Shown: in pieces, positions 8,601 to 17,696 of the stretch
How the letters are laid out: the number at the start of each line of letters is the position of its first letter
Position numbering within the stretch: the first letter of the stretch is position 1
Source of the DNA: Thiocapsa rosea
Lineage (GTDB): Bacteria; Pseudomonadota; Gammaproteobacteria; Chromatiales; Chromatiaceae
Direction: 5' to 3'
Length of the DNA: 64,000 nt
Assembly: GCF_003634315.1 (NCBI RefSeq)
Contig: NZ_RBXL01000001.1
Location: 3,266,501 to 3,330,500, forward strand
Notes under the pieces: generated by a model
Database searches by the model: none
What the model was told of the DNA's origin: nothing
Seen by the model: only the letters and a program-made list of their open reading frames with translations
Translations under genes and position numbers: made by a program

Positions 8601-9439
8601 CACGGGGCGCCATGATCGACGCCCGTCTGCAGCAGGTTGCCGGCCACGGTTTGACGGATGCCCAGCAGACCCTGTTCCGGGAAGCCACGACGTCCGTGTT
8701 TGCCTTCGCGCCGAGCGCTGCGCAACAGGCGGCCCGTCAAGCGGTCATCGACGAGGCCGGAGGCGGGGCGAGGGGTCAACATATGGCCGACCTCGTCGAA
8801 CGTTCCGCGGTGTCGCGCGACGACAGCGATCTGCGCCTGATCGGCACCTACAATGCGCAAGGCATCGGCTCAAAAAAAAAGACTGATGGACTAAGCGGCG
8901 CTTCCCGGCCAAGCGGAACCCCGGTCACGGAACGCAGCGTGACACCGGGACCGCGCGGCGAGGTGCTGGATCTGCTGGCCCAACCGGAGTCTCGCGGCAA
9001 CTACAACGCCTGGTTCGGCAAGGCCGATCAGAGCGCGATCGACCTGACCCGGATGACGGTGTCCGAGGTACGGGCGCTCCAGAGTCGACTCTTGGAGAGC
9101 GGAAACGGAGGGTCGGCGATCGGTCGCTATCAGATCATTCCGAGCACGTTCGATGGGTTGATCAACCGGATGGGGTTGACGGGGGAGGAACTGTTCAGCC
9201 GTCAGCTCCAGGATCGGATGGCGTTGCGACTCGCAAACGATGCCGGCATGAGCAGTTGGCTGCGTGGCGGGATCAGCGATCACGACTTCGCCCACAACTT
9301 GTCCCGCATCTGGGCCGGGCTACCCAAGGATGCGTCGAACGAGAGCTTCTATCAGAAAGACGGTGTCAACAAAGCCCACATCGATTACGGTGTCGTTATC
9401 GCAACACTCGGTGAGATTCGCGGGCGATCGGGATCCTGA
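5687..9439 (+). CDS. traG: TraG mating-pair stabilisation protein fused to a C-terminal lysozyme-like domain
   Basis: 1250 residues. Residues 1 to about 470 match the TraG N-terminal domain: several membrane segments (AVLNAVAMLMGTGNMSQLAG, LIALVIYLGMFGPSARV) and the region PMMTFFEAFLFAVSPLMVF to MLIYGSAVTATHLAGRLQGG. A long Ala/Ser-rich periplasmic part follows. From about residue 1085 there is a distinct lysozyme-like domain with a candidate catalytic Glu in AQPESRGNYNAWFG, then GRYQIIPSTF and a C-terminal helical part. The joint carries a run of nine A at 8872-8880. In F, TraG stabilises mating pairs; the fused muramidase-like part could open peptidoglycan at the contact. The C-terminal entry-exclusion type region of F TraG is not obvious. 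Confidence 0.9.
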   Translation: MFEISSIGDAAYLAAVLNAVAMLMGTGNMSQLAGVGFLIGVILVTFQGLVQARAPQYQQMLIALVIYLGMFGPSARVSVEDLYSGAVHRVDNVPLGVAAVGSALSQVGYGVTRLFEQAFSTPAMTDYGFAAPLQILQSVRAGTLSRARLGAANSPTPGADIERSFVNYIAECVLYDVDTGQRSLDSVLRDPSWTGALAVANAMPTTELWLGGAPTVKECDDAWADLSAYTTTEFLPALRGSLAATLAVQAGEVDNAVQTALDAVAGAGVDAQNYMVMSVAASVLPKGEAQVWEELGRWETAATITQAAQQRNTQWAAEETLFARIVRPMMTFFEAFLFAVSPLMVFAVGLGTIGIRMIGKYLLFGLWIQLWQPILAVINLYIILTTQGKLDALRNAGMGNLELPSIFALWKLDFILSDYLGVGGMLAASTPAISLMLIYGSAVTATHLAGRLQGGDHVNEKIASPDAVNPAAALSMGSLKTHAPLTGTTTPNANSVLWSADVGRSMQDSVRSGEQAVQQASSRFSSSLAGTASASASRSGESFASRSMNWDYGATGSATDRAIMSEARGLTEKYEQSGMSTQQMAGIVSGAIAAKGRLGGDEGSLAGDLSTQLRSQYITDVKLADTMAADIARRVSGDSGFEARLAESIRADSQSGSRNVFAERLSSDESARLEKDAADVVSSSRSLEREQSLARRYGAMGTYGAAEIGNAISNDPELMDRLHREIDRRNLTGDHQQLSGSWAYARNLNRDAASAAAGVALLIGHAEGTTLRRFTPAEAQSAKEAGYGILADTFGTHAPAINPHDNADLRESAPHFGAARGAVESVGLQDPRDDVAGLRGDIEAHGRSVETQYRPSAADNFHAANRESAAEGLAARQDQVREQVRERIGSEIDRRAILPRPAAQALHNEVGGTFVKLAETGALASAGATAALGQTVAAAKAFGSTLASGGDVAAAVAAGREAAGGEVGWTQARGAMIDARLQQVAGHGLTDAQQTLFREATTSVFAFAPSAAQQAARQAVIDEAGGGARGQHMADLVERSAVSRDDSDLRLIGTYNAQGIGSKKKTDGLSGASRPSGTPVTERSVTPGPRGEVLDLLAQPESRGNYNAWFGKADQSAIDLTRMTVSEVRALQSRLLESGNGGSAIGRYQIIPSTFDGLINRMGLTGEELFSRQLQDRMALRLANDAGMSSWLRGGISDHDFAHNLSRIWAGLPKDASNESFYQKDGVNKAHIDYGVVIATLGEIRGRSGS
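8872..8880 (+). promoter_or_regulatory. A9 slippage-prone tract between TraG and its lysozyme-like domain
   Basis: Nine consecutive A in a very GC-rich gene, read TCA AAA AAA AAG, giving S-K-K-K at residues 1062-1065. The last seven bases fit the slippery heptamer A AAA AAG. Insertion of one A, or a -1 ribosomal shift, gives GAC then TGA at 8884-8886; loss of one A, or +1, leads to TAA at 8892-8894. Either slip ends the protein just before the lysozyme-like domain. Whether slipping happens is inference. Confidence 0.5.
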
Positions 9440-9515
9440 AATGTCGTCTCGTCCCGGGCGAACGGTGAGGGCTACCCGCCCGAAACAGGGCGCGGCAGAG
9501 TATTGGAGGTTGGTC

Positions 9516-9833
9516 ATGAACAGCAGTGAGCGTTGGGCGCGAGCATTCGGATCCATACCATCGAGGGTGTGGTGGATCATCTGCACGCCCGTTATTTTTG
9601 CTCTCTTGTTTCTCCTCGACAGGCATTTAGGTATGACGTCGTTGTTGGTCGGGATGGTCGTCCTGGGGTTGACCTTTCCGCGGGAAAAAATGAAGAGACA
9701 GACGATCAAGCGAAGCAACGACTTCTGGATCAATCCTTCGACCGGAATGATGATGGATTCGGCCGGCGGCGTGGATTCGTCGGGTTATTTGTTCGGCGAA
9801 GACACTTCAGTGGATTACCCCGATCACTCTTGA
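9516..9833 (+). CDS. small membrane protein downstream of traG
   Basis: 105 residues. A GGAGGT ribosome site at 9504-9509 supports ATG 9516 (longer frame upstream has no such site). Two adjacent hydrophobic stretches (VWWIICTPVIFALLFLLDRH and MTSLLVGMVVLGLTFP) form a likely hairpin in the inner membrane, followed by a basic and then polar, acidic C-terminus. No family recognised. It follows traG by 76 bases, is oriented with the transfer genes, and its base use is less GC-rich than theirs. Its stop (9831-9833) abuts the stop of the opposite-strand yqaA gene, so this may be the edge of the transfer operon. Confidence 0.65.
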   Translation: MNSSERWARAFGSIPSRVWWIICTPVIFALLFLLDRHLGMTSLLVGMVVLGLTFPREKMKRQTIKRSNDFWINPSTGMMMDSAGGVDSSGYLFGEDTSVDYPDHS

Positions 9834-10274
9834 TCAATACGGCCATCCCAGCACGAGCGAACTCAAGACGAGATAGCGCCCGCCCTTGGCGAGCGTGACC
9901 AAGCCGAGGAAGCGCCAGAGGGGCTCGCGCAGGACACCGGCGATCAGGGTAAGGGGGTCGCCGACGACGGGGACCCAGCTCAGCAGCAACGACCAATGGC
10001 CGGTGCGTCGATAGAACCCCCGGGCCTGAGCCAGCCGATGCGCGCTGACCGGAAACCAGCGTCGACGACGGTACCGTTCCAGGCCGCGTCCGAGGGCCCA
10101 GTTGACCACCGCGCCGAGGACATTGCCGATGGTCGCCACCGTCAGCAGCGCCCAGACCGCATGGGCATCGGCGAGCAACAGCCCGACCAGCACGGCCTCG
10201 GACTGCAACGGCAGCAGGGTCGCGGAACCGAGCGCGGCGAGAAAAAGACCGAGGTAACCAGGGAGTCCCGCCAT
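9834..10274 (-). CDS. yqaA: YqaA/DedA-type (SNARE-associated, VTT) membrane protein
   Basis: 146 residues, typical for the short YqaA group of the DedA/VTT superfamily. Signature pieces: LGLFLAALGSATLLPLQSEAVLVGLL near the N-terminus, TVATIGNVLGAVVNWALGR in the middle and WVPVVGDPLTLIAGVLREPLWRFLG near the end, the last resembling the re-entrant loop of the family. These inner-membrane proteins are linked to lipid scrambling or envelope stress tolerance. It is convergent with the small membrane protein, the two stops being directly adjacent (TGATCA). It looks like a chromosomal housekeeping gene and may mark sequence outside the transfer region, though no attachment site was found. Confidence 0.85.
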   Translation of the reverse strand: MAGLPGYLGLFLAALGSATLLPLQSEAVLVGLLLADAHAVWALLTVATIGNVLGAVVNWALGRGLERYRRRRWFPVSAHRLAQARGFYRRTGHWSLLLSWVPVVGDPLTLIAGVLREPLWRFLGLVTLAKGGRYLVLSSLVLGWPY

Positions 10275-10583
10275 CAGGGGAGTAGGGGCGCTCCTGCGGG
10301 GTACTCGGGTCGCTCTGCGAAGGTATTGCGATCAGCGATCATCGGGGTGAGGCATATCGTCGATCTGCTCCTACCGATTGGCGGTGGTGCCGAAGCGCAT
10401 AAGCCGCAGAGGATGCTCATCGAGGATCGACATCGCGATGACCGCGACCGGATACTAGACCCCGTGGGCCTTCCGGCCGACGGCTGCGTCCGCAAAGGCC
10501 ACGCCCTCGAACGCGTGAGCCGAGACCGAAGACGCACGCGTCGGACAAAGACCGTTGGTTTGCGAGCAGTGGAGAACGGGATC
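10275..10583. other. 309-base gap between yqaA and the GNAT gene
   Basis: No gene is convincing on either strand here. The open frames have no recognisable family, no good ribosome site and change character at the GNAT start. It must hold the promoters for yqaA (leftward) and the acetyltransferase (rightward), but no clear -35/-10 pair was picked out. Confidence 0.5.
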
Positions 10584-11120
10584 ATGACATCGAACATCAA
10601 GATCAGGAACGAGACGAACAACGATATTGCCGCGATCGCCGAGGTGACGGTCGCGGCGTTTCGGGACCTTGAGATCAGCAACCAGACCGAACACTTCATC
10701 ATCGACGCGCTCCGCGCCGCCGAGGTCCTTGCACTCTCGCTCGTCGCGGAGGTCGATGGCCGTGTCGTCGGCCACATTGCCTTCTCGCCCGTCACCTTAT
10801 CGGACGGCACACGGGATTGGTACGGACTTGGCCCGATTTCGGTCTTGCCCCAGGTCCAGCGCCGAGGGATCGGACAAGCCTTGGTGCGTGAAGGCTTGTC
10901 GCGGCTCAAGCGCATGCAGGCGCGCGGCTGCTGCCTGGTGGGGCATCCGGAGTACTACCGAAGGTTCGGGTTCGAGAACTGTCCGCAGCTCGTCTTCGAG
11001 GGCGTTCCGCCTGAGGTCTTCTTCGCAGTGTCCTTCGACGGGACGATGCCGCGGGGCACTGTCGCGTTCCACAAGGCATTCGCAGCGGTTGGCCGGTCGT
11101 CGCGCGCAAACGAGGTGTGA
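10584..11120 (+). CDS. GNAT N-acetyltransferase (YhbS-like)
   Basis: 178 residues. The GNAT fold is visible: IKIRNETNNDIAAIAEVTVAAF (first strand and helix), ALSLVAEVDGRVVGHIAFSPVTL, LGPISVLPQVQRRGIGQALVREGL (motif A with the acetyl-CoA binding Q-x-x-G-x-G/A pattern, here QRRGIGQA), and GCCLVGHPEYYRRFGF, typical of the YhbS group. It would transfer an acetyl group from acetyl-CoA to an unknown small amine. ATG 10584 is chosen because the family starts here; upstream codons in the same frame have no similarity. Stands alone; no operon partner. Confidence 0.85.
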   Translation: MTSNIKIRNETNNDIAAIAEVTVAAFRDLEISNQTEHFIIDALRAAEVLALSLVAEVDGRVVGHIAFSPVTLSDGTRDWYGLGPISVLPQVQRRGIGQALVREGLSRLKRMQARGCCLVGHPEYYRRFGFENCPQLVFEGVPPEVFFAVSFDGTMPRGTVAFHKAFAAVGRSSRANEV

Positions 11121-11186
11121 CGGGGCGGGCGAGGGTAAGACGCGCGCGGCACCGATCGAAGCGGACCCTTCCAGGGATGAAAACGG

Positions 11187-11585
11187 CTATTCATCGCGAC
11201 TGGAAAGGTGGTCGATGTCCAACGGATCGCTCTCCACGTAGTCGCGGGCCGTTAGGTCATCGAGTGTGAGTACCGCGCCGCCGACCTCGCCGAAGCGCCC
11301 CCTCACGGGAACGCGCTTCAACCAAGCCTGGAGGAGGACGTCCCAGCCCTGCCTCTCGAAGGTCGGCTGATCCTCGTTCCGGATGAACCAGAACATGAGC
11401 TGGACAGACTCCGCATCCCACGAAGGGGCAGCCCGAACTGCCGCAGCGGCCGCGTCTTCCGTCAGCGGAGCGTCGGGCGATACGCGGAAGACGAACCATT
11501 GCTCGCCGAGAACACAATCGCCCTGCCGCCACCGTTGCAGTGCATCGTCGATCTGCGCCCGACCGTCGGCGTCAAGAGGTTCCAA
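11187..11585 (-). CDS. unknown 132-residue protein, third gene of the TIGR04255/XRE operon
   Basis: 132 residues, acidic, with no family recognised. Segments such as LGEQWFVFRVSPDAPLTEDAAAAAV, VQLMFWFIRNEDQPTFERQGWDVLLQAWL and YVESDPLDIDHLSS suggest a soluble mixed alpha/beta protein. The likely start is a TTG at 11585 lying 14 bases inside the 3' end of the XRE gene, so translation is probably coupled and expression tied to the two upstream genes. Its constant position after a TIGR04255 protein and a helix-turn-helix protein suggests it is a functional part of the unit, possibly the effector or its partner; that is inference. Confidence 0.6.
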   Translation of the reverse strand: MEPLDADGRAQIDDALQRWRQGDCVLGEQWFVFRVSPDAPLTEDAAAAAVRAAPSWDAESVQLMFWFIRNEDQPTFERQGWDVLLQAWLKRVPVRGRFGEVGGAVLTLDDLTARDYVESDPLDIDHLSSRDE

Positions 11586-12285
11586 GCCGCTTGTTCCTCA
11601 CGGCGCGAGCAGCCCGTGCTCGGTCACGGTTGCGATGAACGCGATCTTGTTGCGCGTCGACCAGTTCCTCCGGCGGCAGAGGTTTCCGGTCCGCCTGAGC
11701 TGCGGCAGTCAGCTCTGCGAGCGCCGGTCTTGATCGAGCCGTGCCAACGCTCAGAATCGCACGGGCCTCTTCGAATCGCTTCGCGCTCAACAAGGCGAAC
11801 GCGGTCGTTCCCTCTTTTGCCGCGAAGAGCGCTGCGCGGGTTGACCGCGCGTCGCTGCGGTCTGCTGCCCTGATCACGTCCAGCACCTGCATCAGCCGCT
11901 GCTCGTTGTGAGCGTTTAGAGGTTTACCGCTCGCCCAGAAGTGTATGCTTCGCCGCGATACATCGAAGATCTCACCGAGCTGTTCCCAGGTCAGACCCGA
12001 GATCCGACGTAACTCGGAGATCGCCTGTCGTGTCGCCTCCGCATCACTGGTGGTTTCGACACGCTGTTCCCAAACACGTCCGCTGGCCGTCGCCTCAGGC
12101 TCGCGGACGTAGGGCGCCTCCCAAAGACGGGTAGGCTCCATGGACGAGGTGCCGGGAGCCGAGAGTGCTCCACTGACAACGATCACCAAGAGCGGAGGCA
12201 CACGCTCGCGAATGCCGCCAAAGCCGGTCGCGTCCGGACGCGGACGCATTCGTGCCGTCTCGAAAGCAGGGGGCTGTGAAGTCAT
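11572..12285 (-). CDS. XRE-type helix-turn-helix regulator paired with TIGR04255 protein
   Basis: 237 residues. A helix-turn-helix of XRE type is visible in the middle: AISELRRISGLTWEQLGEIFDVSRRSIHFWASGKPLNAHNEQ. The N-terminal 80 residues are Pro/Gly-rich and contain a hydrophobic stretch (PPLLVIVVSGALSAPG); the C-terminal part is helical and basic. ATG 12285 overlaps the stop of the TIGR04255 gene as ATGA, and the 3' end overlaps the next gene, so the three genes form a tightly coupled leftward operon. It probably binds the three phased repeats at 13156-13184 ahead of the operon (inference). An upstream in-frame extension is not used because it has no family-like sequence. Confidence 0.7.
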   Translation of the reverse strand: MTSQPPAFETARMRPRPDATGFGGIRERVPPLLVIVVSGALSAPGTSSMEPTRLWEAPYVREPEATASGRVWEQRVETTSDAEATRQAISELRRISGLTWEQLGEIFDVSRRSIHFWASGKPLNAHNEQRLMQVLDVIRAADRSDARSTRAALFAAKEGTTAFALLSAKRFEEARAILSVGTARSRPALAELTAAAQADRKPLPPEELVDAQQDRVHRNRDRARAARAVRNKRLGTS

Positions 12286-13082
12286 GGTTGACCTCCGTAG
12301 CGCCGTAGAAACGTATCGGTTACTACCCAGCGAAAGACGCTGTAGATGCGCTCTGCGAATCCTCGTGCCAGCTGCACGGTCGCGTCGACATCGAGTTCTC
12401 TCGTTTCCGCTTGAAACGCGTCGATATCCAGCAGCCAACTCGGTTCGTCGATAGCATCGACAGCAGCCGGATCGACCGTTCCGCGCGCGGGAACGAGCCC
12501 CCAGCGCGCCGTCAATTGTCCTGCGTTGTCAGGCAGAACGAATACCGCCTCGGAAATCGCGTGATAGGCGTAGGAAGCCAGAGACGTCGAGAGAATGCCG
12601 CTTATCTCCGGGCGCACAAGCTGTGTCAGGTCGCGAAGGTTGTCGCCGGTCACGCGGTCGATGTAGCGCACACCGAGGCGATCGATCATCTTCGGGTTTA
12701 CATAGGCGACCAGCGCATCAAGCACACGCTTCAGCCGGTCGAGGAAGTCGTCGCGACTTGTGTAAAGGCTGGTTTCCAGCGCGAGGAAGTCGGGGGCCAG
12801 CGTGACACGCCACGCACCACCGGCATCGTGGAACCGCCATAAGGTGTTCTCGCGGGTGTCCGTCATGCCCTGCTGTCCGAAAACAATGCTACGGTTTTGC
12901 TCGGGCCTAAGGACCGGATATTCGGCGCGGACTGCCTCCTGGAACGGCGCCATAAAGTCGCGCTTCTCTACGGACGCCACCAGCGGGAACTGCACTTGAG
13001 CGATCACGCGCACCAGAGGGGCATCCCTGAGCACCACCTCGGCTGGCGGTGGGCCCGTCAGTGGGGTCTCATTGGCAGTCAC
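12282..13082 (-). CDS. TIGR04255 family protein
   Basis: 266 residues, the usual size. Family-like features are the opening LRDAPLVRVIAQVQFPLVASVEK, ENTLWRFHDAGGAWRVTLAPDFLALETSLYTSRDDFLDRLKRVLDAL and MIDRLGVRYIDRVT. TIGR04255 proteins are scattered across bacteria, often with accessory or defence genes, and their biochemical role is not known. The start is GTG at 13080-13082, preceded by AGGAGG at a good distance. It is the first gene of a leftward operon with an XRE regulator and an unknown protein, and lies downstream of three phased repeats. No catalytic motif is visible. Confidence 0.8.
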   Translation of the reverse strand: MTANETPLTGPPPAEVVLRDAPLVRVIAQVQFPLVASVEKRDFMAPFQEAVRAEYPVLRPEQNRSIVFGQQGMTDTRENTLWRFHDAGGAWRVTLAPDFLALETSLYTSRDDFLDRLKRVLDALVAYVNPKMIDRLGVRYIDRVTGDNLRDLTQLVRPEISGILSTSLASYAYHAISEAVFVLPDNAGQLTARWGLVPARGTVDPAAVDAIDEPSWLLDIDAFQAETRELDVDATVQLARGFAERIYSVFRWVVTDTFLRRYGGQP

Positions 13083-13155
13083 GGCGGGGCGCCTCCTCTA
13101 TCGGTTCCAATCTCCAAGGGTCTCTGGATCGAAGGTAGCGCACACTGGCTAAATT

Positions 13156-13184
13156 GTGAAGTTAAATGTGAAGTAAGGGTGAAC
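13156..13184 (-). promoter_or_regulatory. Three helically phased GTGAA(G/C) repeats, candidate operator
   Basis: On the + strand GTGAAGTT (13156), GTGAAGTA (13168) and GTGAAC (13179) recur every 11-12 bases, about one DNA turn, in an AT-rich patch 70-100 bases before the TIGR04255 start. Phased sites upstream of an operon with its own XRE protein suggest cooperative self-regulation. Promoter hexamers could not be fixed. Confidence 0.45.
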
Positions 13185-13501
13185 AGATTGCGTGCTGCCG
13201 ACCGTGCTCCGACTCTTTTCGACTGGTAACCTCTTGTTGTGATGATTCTCCCGGCGCGGCCAGATGCAAACTGACCTTCGTCACCGACGCAGTTTCTTCG
13301 AGCGCATCATTACCCGCATCGGCCAAGCCGGGGCCTCAACGTCCGATTTGCCGGAGTCGGTCGCGTCTCTTTCGCGAACCCGACTCGGAGCGCTTCTGCC
13401 CGAACCCCGGCACTCCTCAGGCCCGGATCGGATCGGACCAACCGCGCAATCGCCCCCGATGCGCATCGCAGGCCCCGTGCTCCAGGCTCAGATTCTCAGG
13501 C
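13185..13501. other. gap between the TIGR04255 operon and recD2
   Basis: About 317 bases with no supportable gene. The open frames here are in GC-rich sequence with no recognisable product. Nothing repeated or strongly palindromic was seen apart from the phased repeats just to the left. Confidence 0.4.
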
Positions 13502-15691
<2,190 letters not shown>

Positions 15692-15946
15692 CGCCGGATT
15701 GTAGACCCGACGACATGTTCCAGGGTCGGGACGGTAAGGCAGTCGTTGCGGCGCAAGAAGACGTCGCCGCGCGCCACGATGATCCCCCTCCCTTGTGCGA
15801 ATCTCGACGATTCTGCCCTTGGCGTCCCGACCCCGAATCGATCAGTGTTCGACGAACGTCGTCCCGTTCCAACGCAGCGGATTCGGGCTGCCGCCGTCGG
15901 ACGTGAGCGCGATGACGGGGGGATCGCCCCCACCGATTTTCTGTCC

Positions 15947-16312
15947 GTGCTGTTGGCGGTCGCCGTGACTCAGGCGCAGACCCAATTCGATCTGAACCTG
16001 GGTGCCTGTGCCGAGCTGGACGCAGCCGATGCCGCGCTGAACCGTGCTTATCAAGACATCCTTGCGCGCTACCGCGGCGAGACGTTGTTTCTCGCCAAGC
16101 TCAAGACCGCGCAGCGTGCTTGGATCGCCTTTCGGGACGCCGAGCTGGAGGCGATCTATCCGGCCGCCGAGAAGCATATCGAGTACGGCTCCATCTACCC
16201 GATGTGCCGGTGCACCGTACTGGCCGATCTGACGACCCAACGCACCGAGCAGTTGAGGACGTGGCTGGAGGCGGAGGAGGGCGATCCCTGCAGCGGCAGC
16301 CGCCGGCCCTAG
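15947..16312 (+). CDS. LprI/DUF1311-type small secreted protein, start unclear
   Basis: About 121 residues from GTG 15947. The body fits the DUF1311 (lysozyme-inhibitor LprI) family very well: ACAELDAADAALNRAYQDILARY, FLAKLKTAQRAWIAFRDAELEAIYP, SIYPMCRCTVLADLTTQRTEQLRTWLEAEEGDPC. Such proteins are periplasmic with a signal peptide and paired cysteines. Here only a short hydrophobic piece (LLAVAVTQAQTQ) precedes the domain, no Shine-Dalgarno site is seen, and upstream codons in frame are not signal-like. Either the N-terminus has been lost and the gene is decaying, or start and signal are atypical. Alone between recD2 and a broken dioxygenase gene. Confidence 0.6.
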   Translation: MLLAVAVTQAQTQFDLNLGACAELDAADAALNRAYQDILARYRGETLFLAKLKTAQRAWIAFRDAELEAIYPAAEKHIEYGSIYPMCRCTVLADLTTQRTEQLRTWLEAEEGDPCSGSRRP

Positions 16313-16423
16313 CTCGCGCGGAACGGCTCATGCGCCGGCGCCCGTCGGGCCGAGCGTGTCATCGGGTTCGGTGTCATCCCCGCTCGAACTCGACCGCGAT
16401 CTGATCCTGATCCAACGAGGCCG

Positions 16424-17038
16424 ATGCCCATGCCTGCAGAGATCATCACCACGTCCGCCCCGATCCGGATGCCGAGCTGGTACATTCCGCATGGTGCCGG
16501 GCCCTGTTTCTTCATGGACTGGCATCCGCCGACCGCCTGGGAACGCATGGCCGGATTTCTTCGCGGCCTCGCCGCGACCTTGCCCGCCCGACCGCGAGCC
16601 ATCGTCGTGGTTTCGGCGCACTGGCTGGCGCCCGTCTTCGGTGTGACCGCCAACGCACGCCCCGACCTGATCTACGACTACGCCGGCTTTCCTGCGCACA
16701 CCTACGCGCTTCGCTACCCCGCTCCGGGCGAACCCGCCTGGCTGCTCATCATCGGCAGCGGGATGAGCTTCCACAACATGCGCGGTTACGGCGATCCGCG
16801 CTACGGTTCGATCTCCGACGACTTCGATCGTTGGCTCACCGCCGCGGTCGAGGCCGAGCCGATCCGCCGCGCGCAAGCGCTGGCCGGGTGGGCAGACGCA
16901 CCCTCGGCACGTCTTTCCCATCCGCCGGGGGGCGACGAGCATCTGCTGCCGCTGATGGCGGTTGCCGGTGCGGCCGGCGACGATCACGGTCGGCGTGTCT
17001 TTACCGATCGGGTGCTTGAACCTAGATCCGGCAGTTGA
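16424..17038 (+). pseudogene. DODA-type extradiol dioxygenase with internal deletion and MITE-derived 3' end
   Basis: 204 residues against roughly 260-270 for the family. The start is normal (MPSWYIPHGAGPCFFMDW, RAIVVVSAHWLAP, LIYDYAGFPAHTYALRYPAPGEPAW), as in class III LigB/DODA dioxygenases with metal ligands near the N-terminal His residues. Then the sequence jumps straight to LLIIGSGMSFHNMRG; the usual 60-75 residues between these blocks, which include the DHG loop with a metal-binding His, are missing in frame. The C-terminal residues and stop come from the palindromic element beginning at 17016. Both defects argue against an active enzyme. Two ATG codons (16424, 16430) are possible starts. 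Confidence 0.7.
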
Positions 17039-17262
17039 CCGCTTCGTGCTTCATGCAAGGCTTTGACTGTCTTGAAGATCGCGGTCGCCCGAGGGCTCAC
17101 CGGCCGGGTGAAGGCCGCTACGCCCCCTGGAGCACGCCCCGCGCGGCGCCCGACTGCGTTGCAACTCGTTGGCGTAGAACCACTACGCCGCCTCGTTGCG
17201 CCTTGCCGGACACCGCGCGGGACGCACTCCAGGGGCCGTTCAACTGCCGGATCTAGGTTGAA
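17016..17262. repeat. 247-base MITE-like palindromic element
   Basis: Bounded by 23-base inverted repeats at 17016-17038 and 17240-17262 that share CCTAGATCCGGCAGTTGA. Inside lie nested inverted repeats: CCCCTGGAG near 17123 answered by CTCCAGGGG near 17226, and GGCGTAG/CTACGCC around a five-base loop near 17171-17189. The whole element can fold into a long cruciform. No coding capacity. Its left end supplies the stop codon of the dioxygenase remnant. Typical of non-autonomous elements; no parent transposase in this window has matching ends. Confidence 0.7.
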
Positions 17263-17450
17263 ACGCGCCTCTCGGCCTTTTGTTTCGGGTGAATCCAAGA
17301 AGCCAGCGACTCGCCCAGTTCCGTCAAGCGGCGTTGCAGCGTGCGGTGACTCACGCCAGCGGTAAAGACGCCGTGCAGATGCTCGATGCCGATCCCGTCG
17401 GCTTGACCGACGATCTCGAGCTCGATCCGTTCGTTCAGATCCGGCGGGTG
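17253..17450 (-). pseudogene. fragment of a winged-helix regulator
   Basis: On the minus strand a stretch of about 60 codons reads HPPDLNERIELEIVGQADG, then LHGVFTAGVSHRTLQRRLTELGESL, which resembles the C-terminal winged-helix tail of regulators with an S-x-R-T-x-Q-R-R-L recognition helix. Upstream codons in the same frame do not look like protein, and the fragment runs into the right end of the MITE-like element. It is best read as the remnant of a gene cut by rearrangement. Identification is weak. Confidence 0.35.
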
Positions 17451-17573
17451 TTTTTTGGGTATGACATCACGTCTTTTTACCCGACGACCAATGAACGTAA
17501 GGACAAACAGGGAAACATCTGCTTTGCACGACGGGGACATGACGACTTTGGACTCACACACAGTGCTGGATCC

Positions 17574-17602
17574 TTGTTGTCGCGGTATCTCTGATATAGG
17601 AT
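17574..17602 (+). promoter_or_regulatory. candidate sigma-70 promoter of the EPS locus
   Basis: TTGTTG (17574-17579) and TAGGAT (17597-17602) are separated by 17 bases. Each matches four of six consensus positions. Transcription would start near 17609, about 75 bases before the ops element and 250 before the first gene. Located in an AT-richer patch; otherwise unproven. Confidence 0.4.
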
Positions 17603-17683
17603 GCACCCGCCTTCCGGTTGATGCCGAAAGACAACGCAATTTCGCCAAGTTTTTGTTTTTGATGCCTATTCATGACGGGGTAG

Positions 17684-17696
17684 GGCGGTAGCGTGC
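17684..17696 (+). promoter_or_regulatory. ops element (RfaH recruitment site)
   Basis: GGCGGTAGCGTGC is an exact copy of the ops sequence at which RNA polymerase pauses and RfaH loads in enterobacterial capsule, LPS and toxin operons. It lies in the leader, on the coding strand, 162 bases before the MarR-type EPS regulator and downstream of a candidate promoter, exactly where ops sites sit. This implies RfaH-dependent antitermination of the long polysaccharide operon; rfaH itself is not in the window. Confidence 0.75.

Noticed and set aside
9834-10583. Integration boundary (att site) of the conjugative element
   Set aside because: The transfer genes end here, but no integrase, tRNA gene or direct repeat was found to mark an edge.
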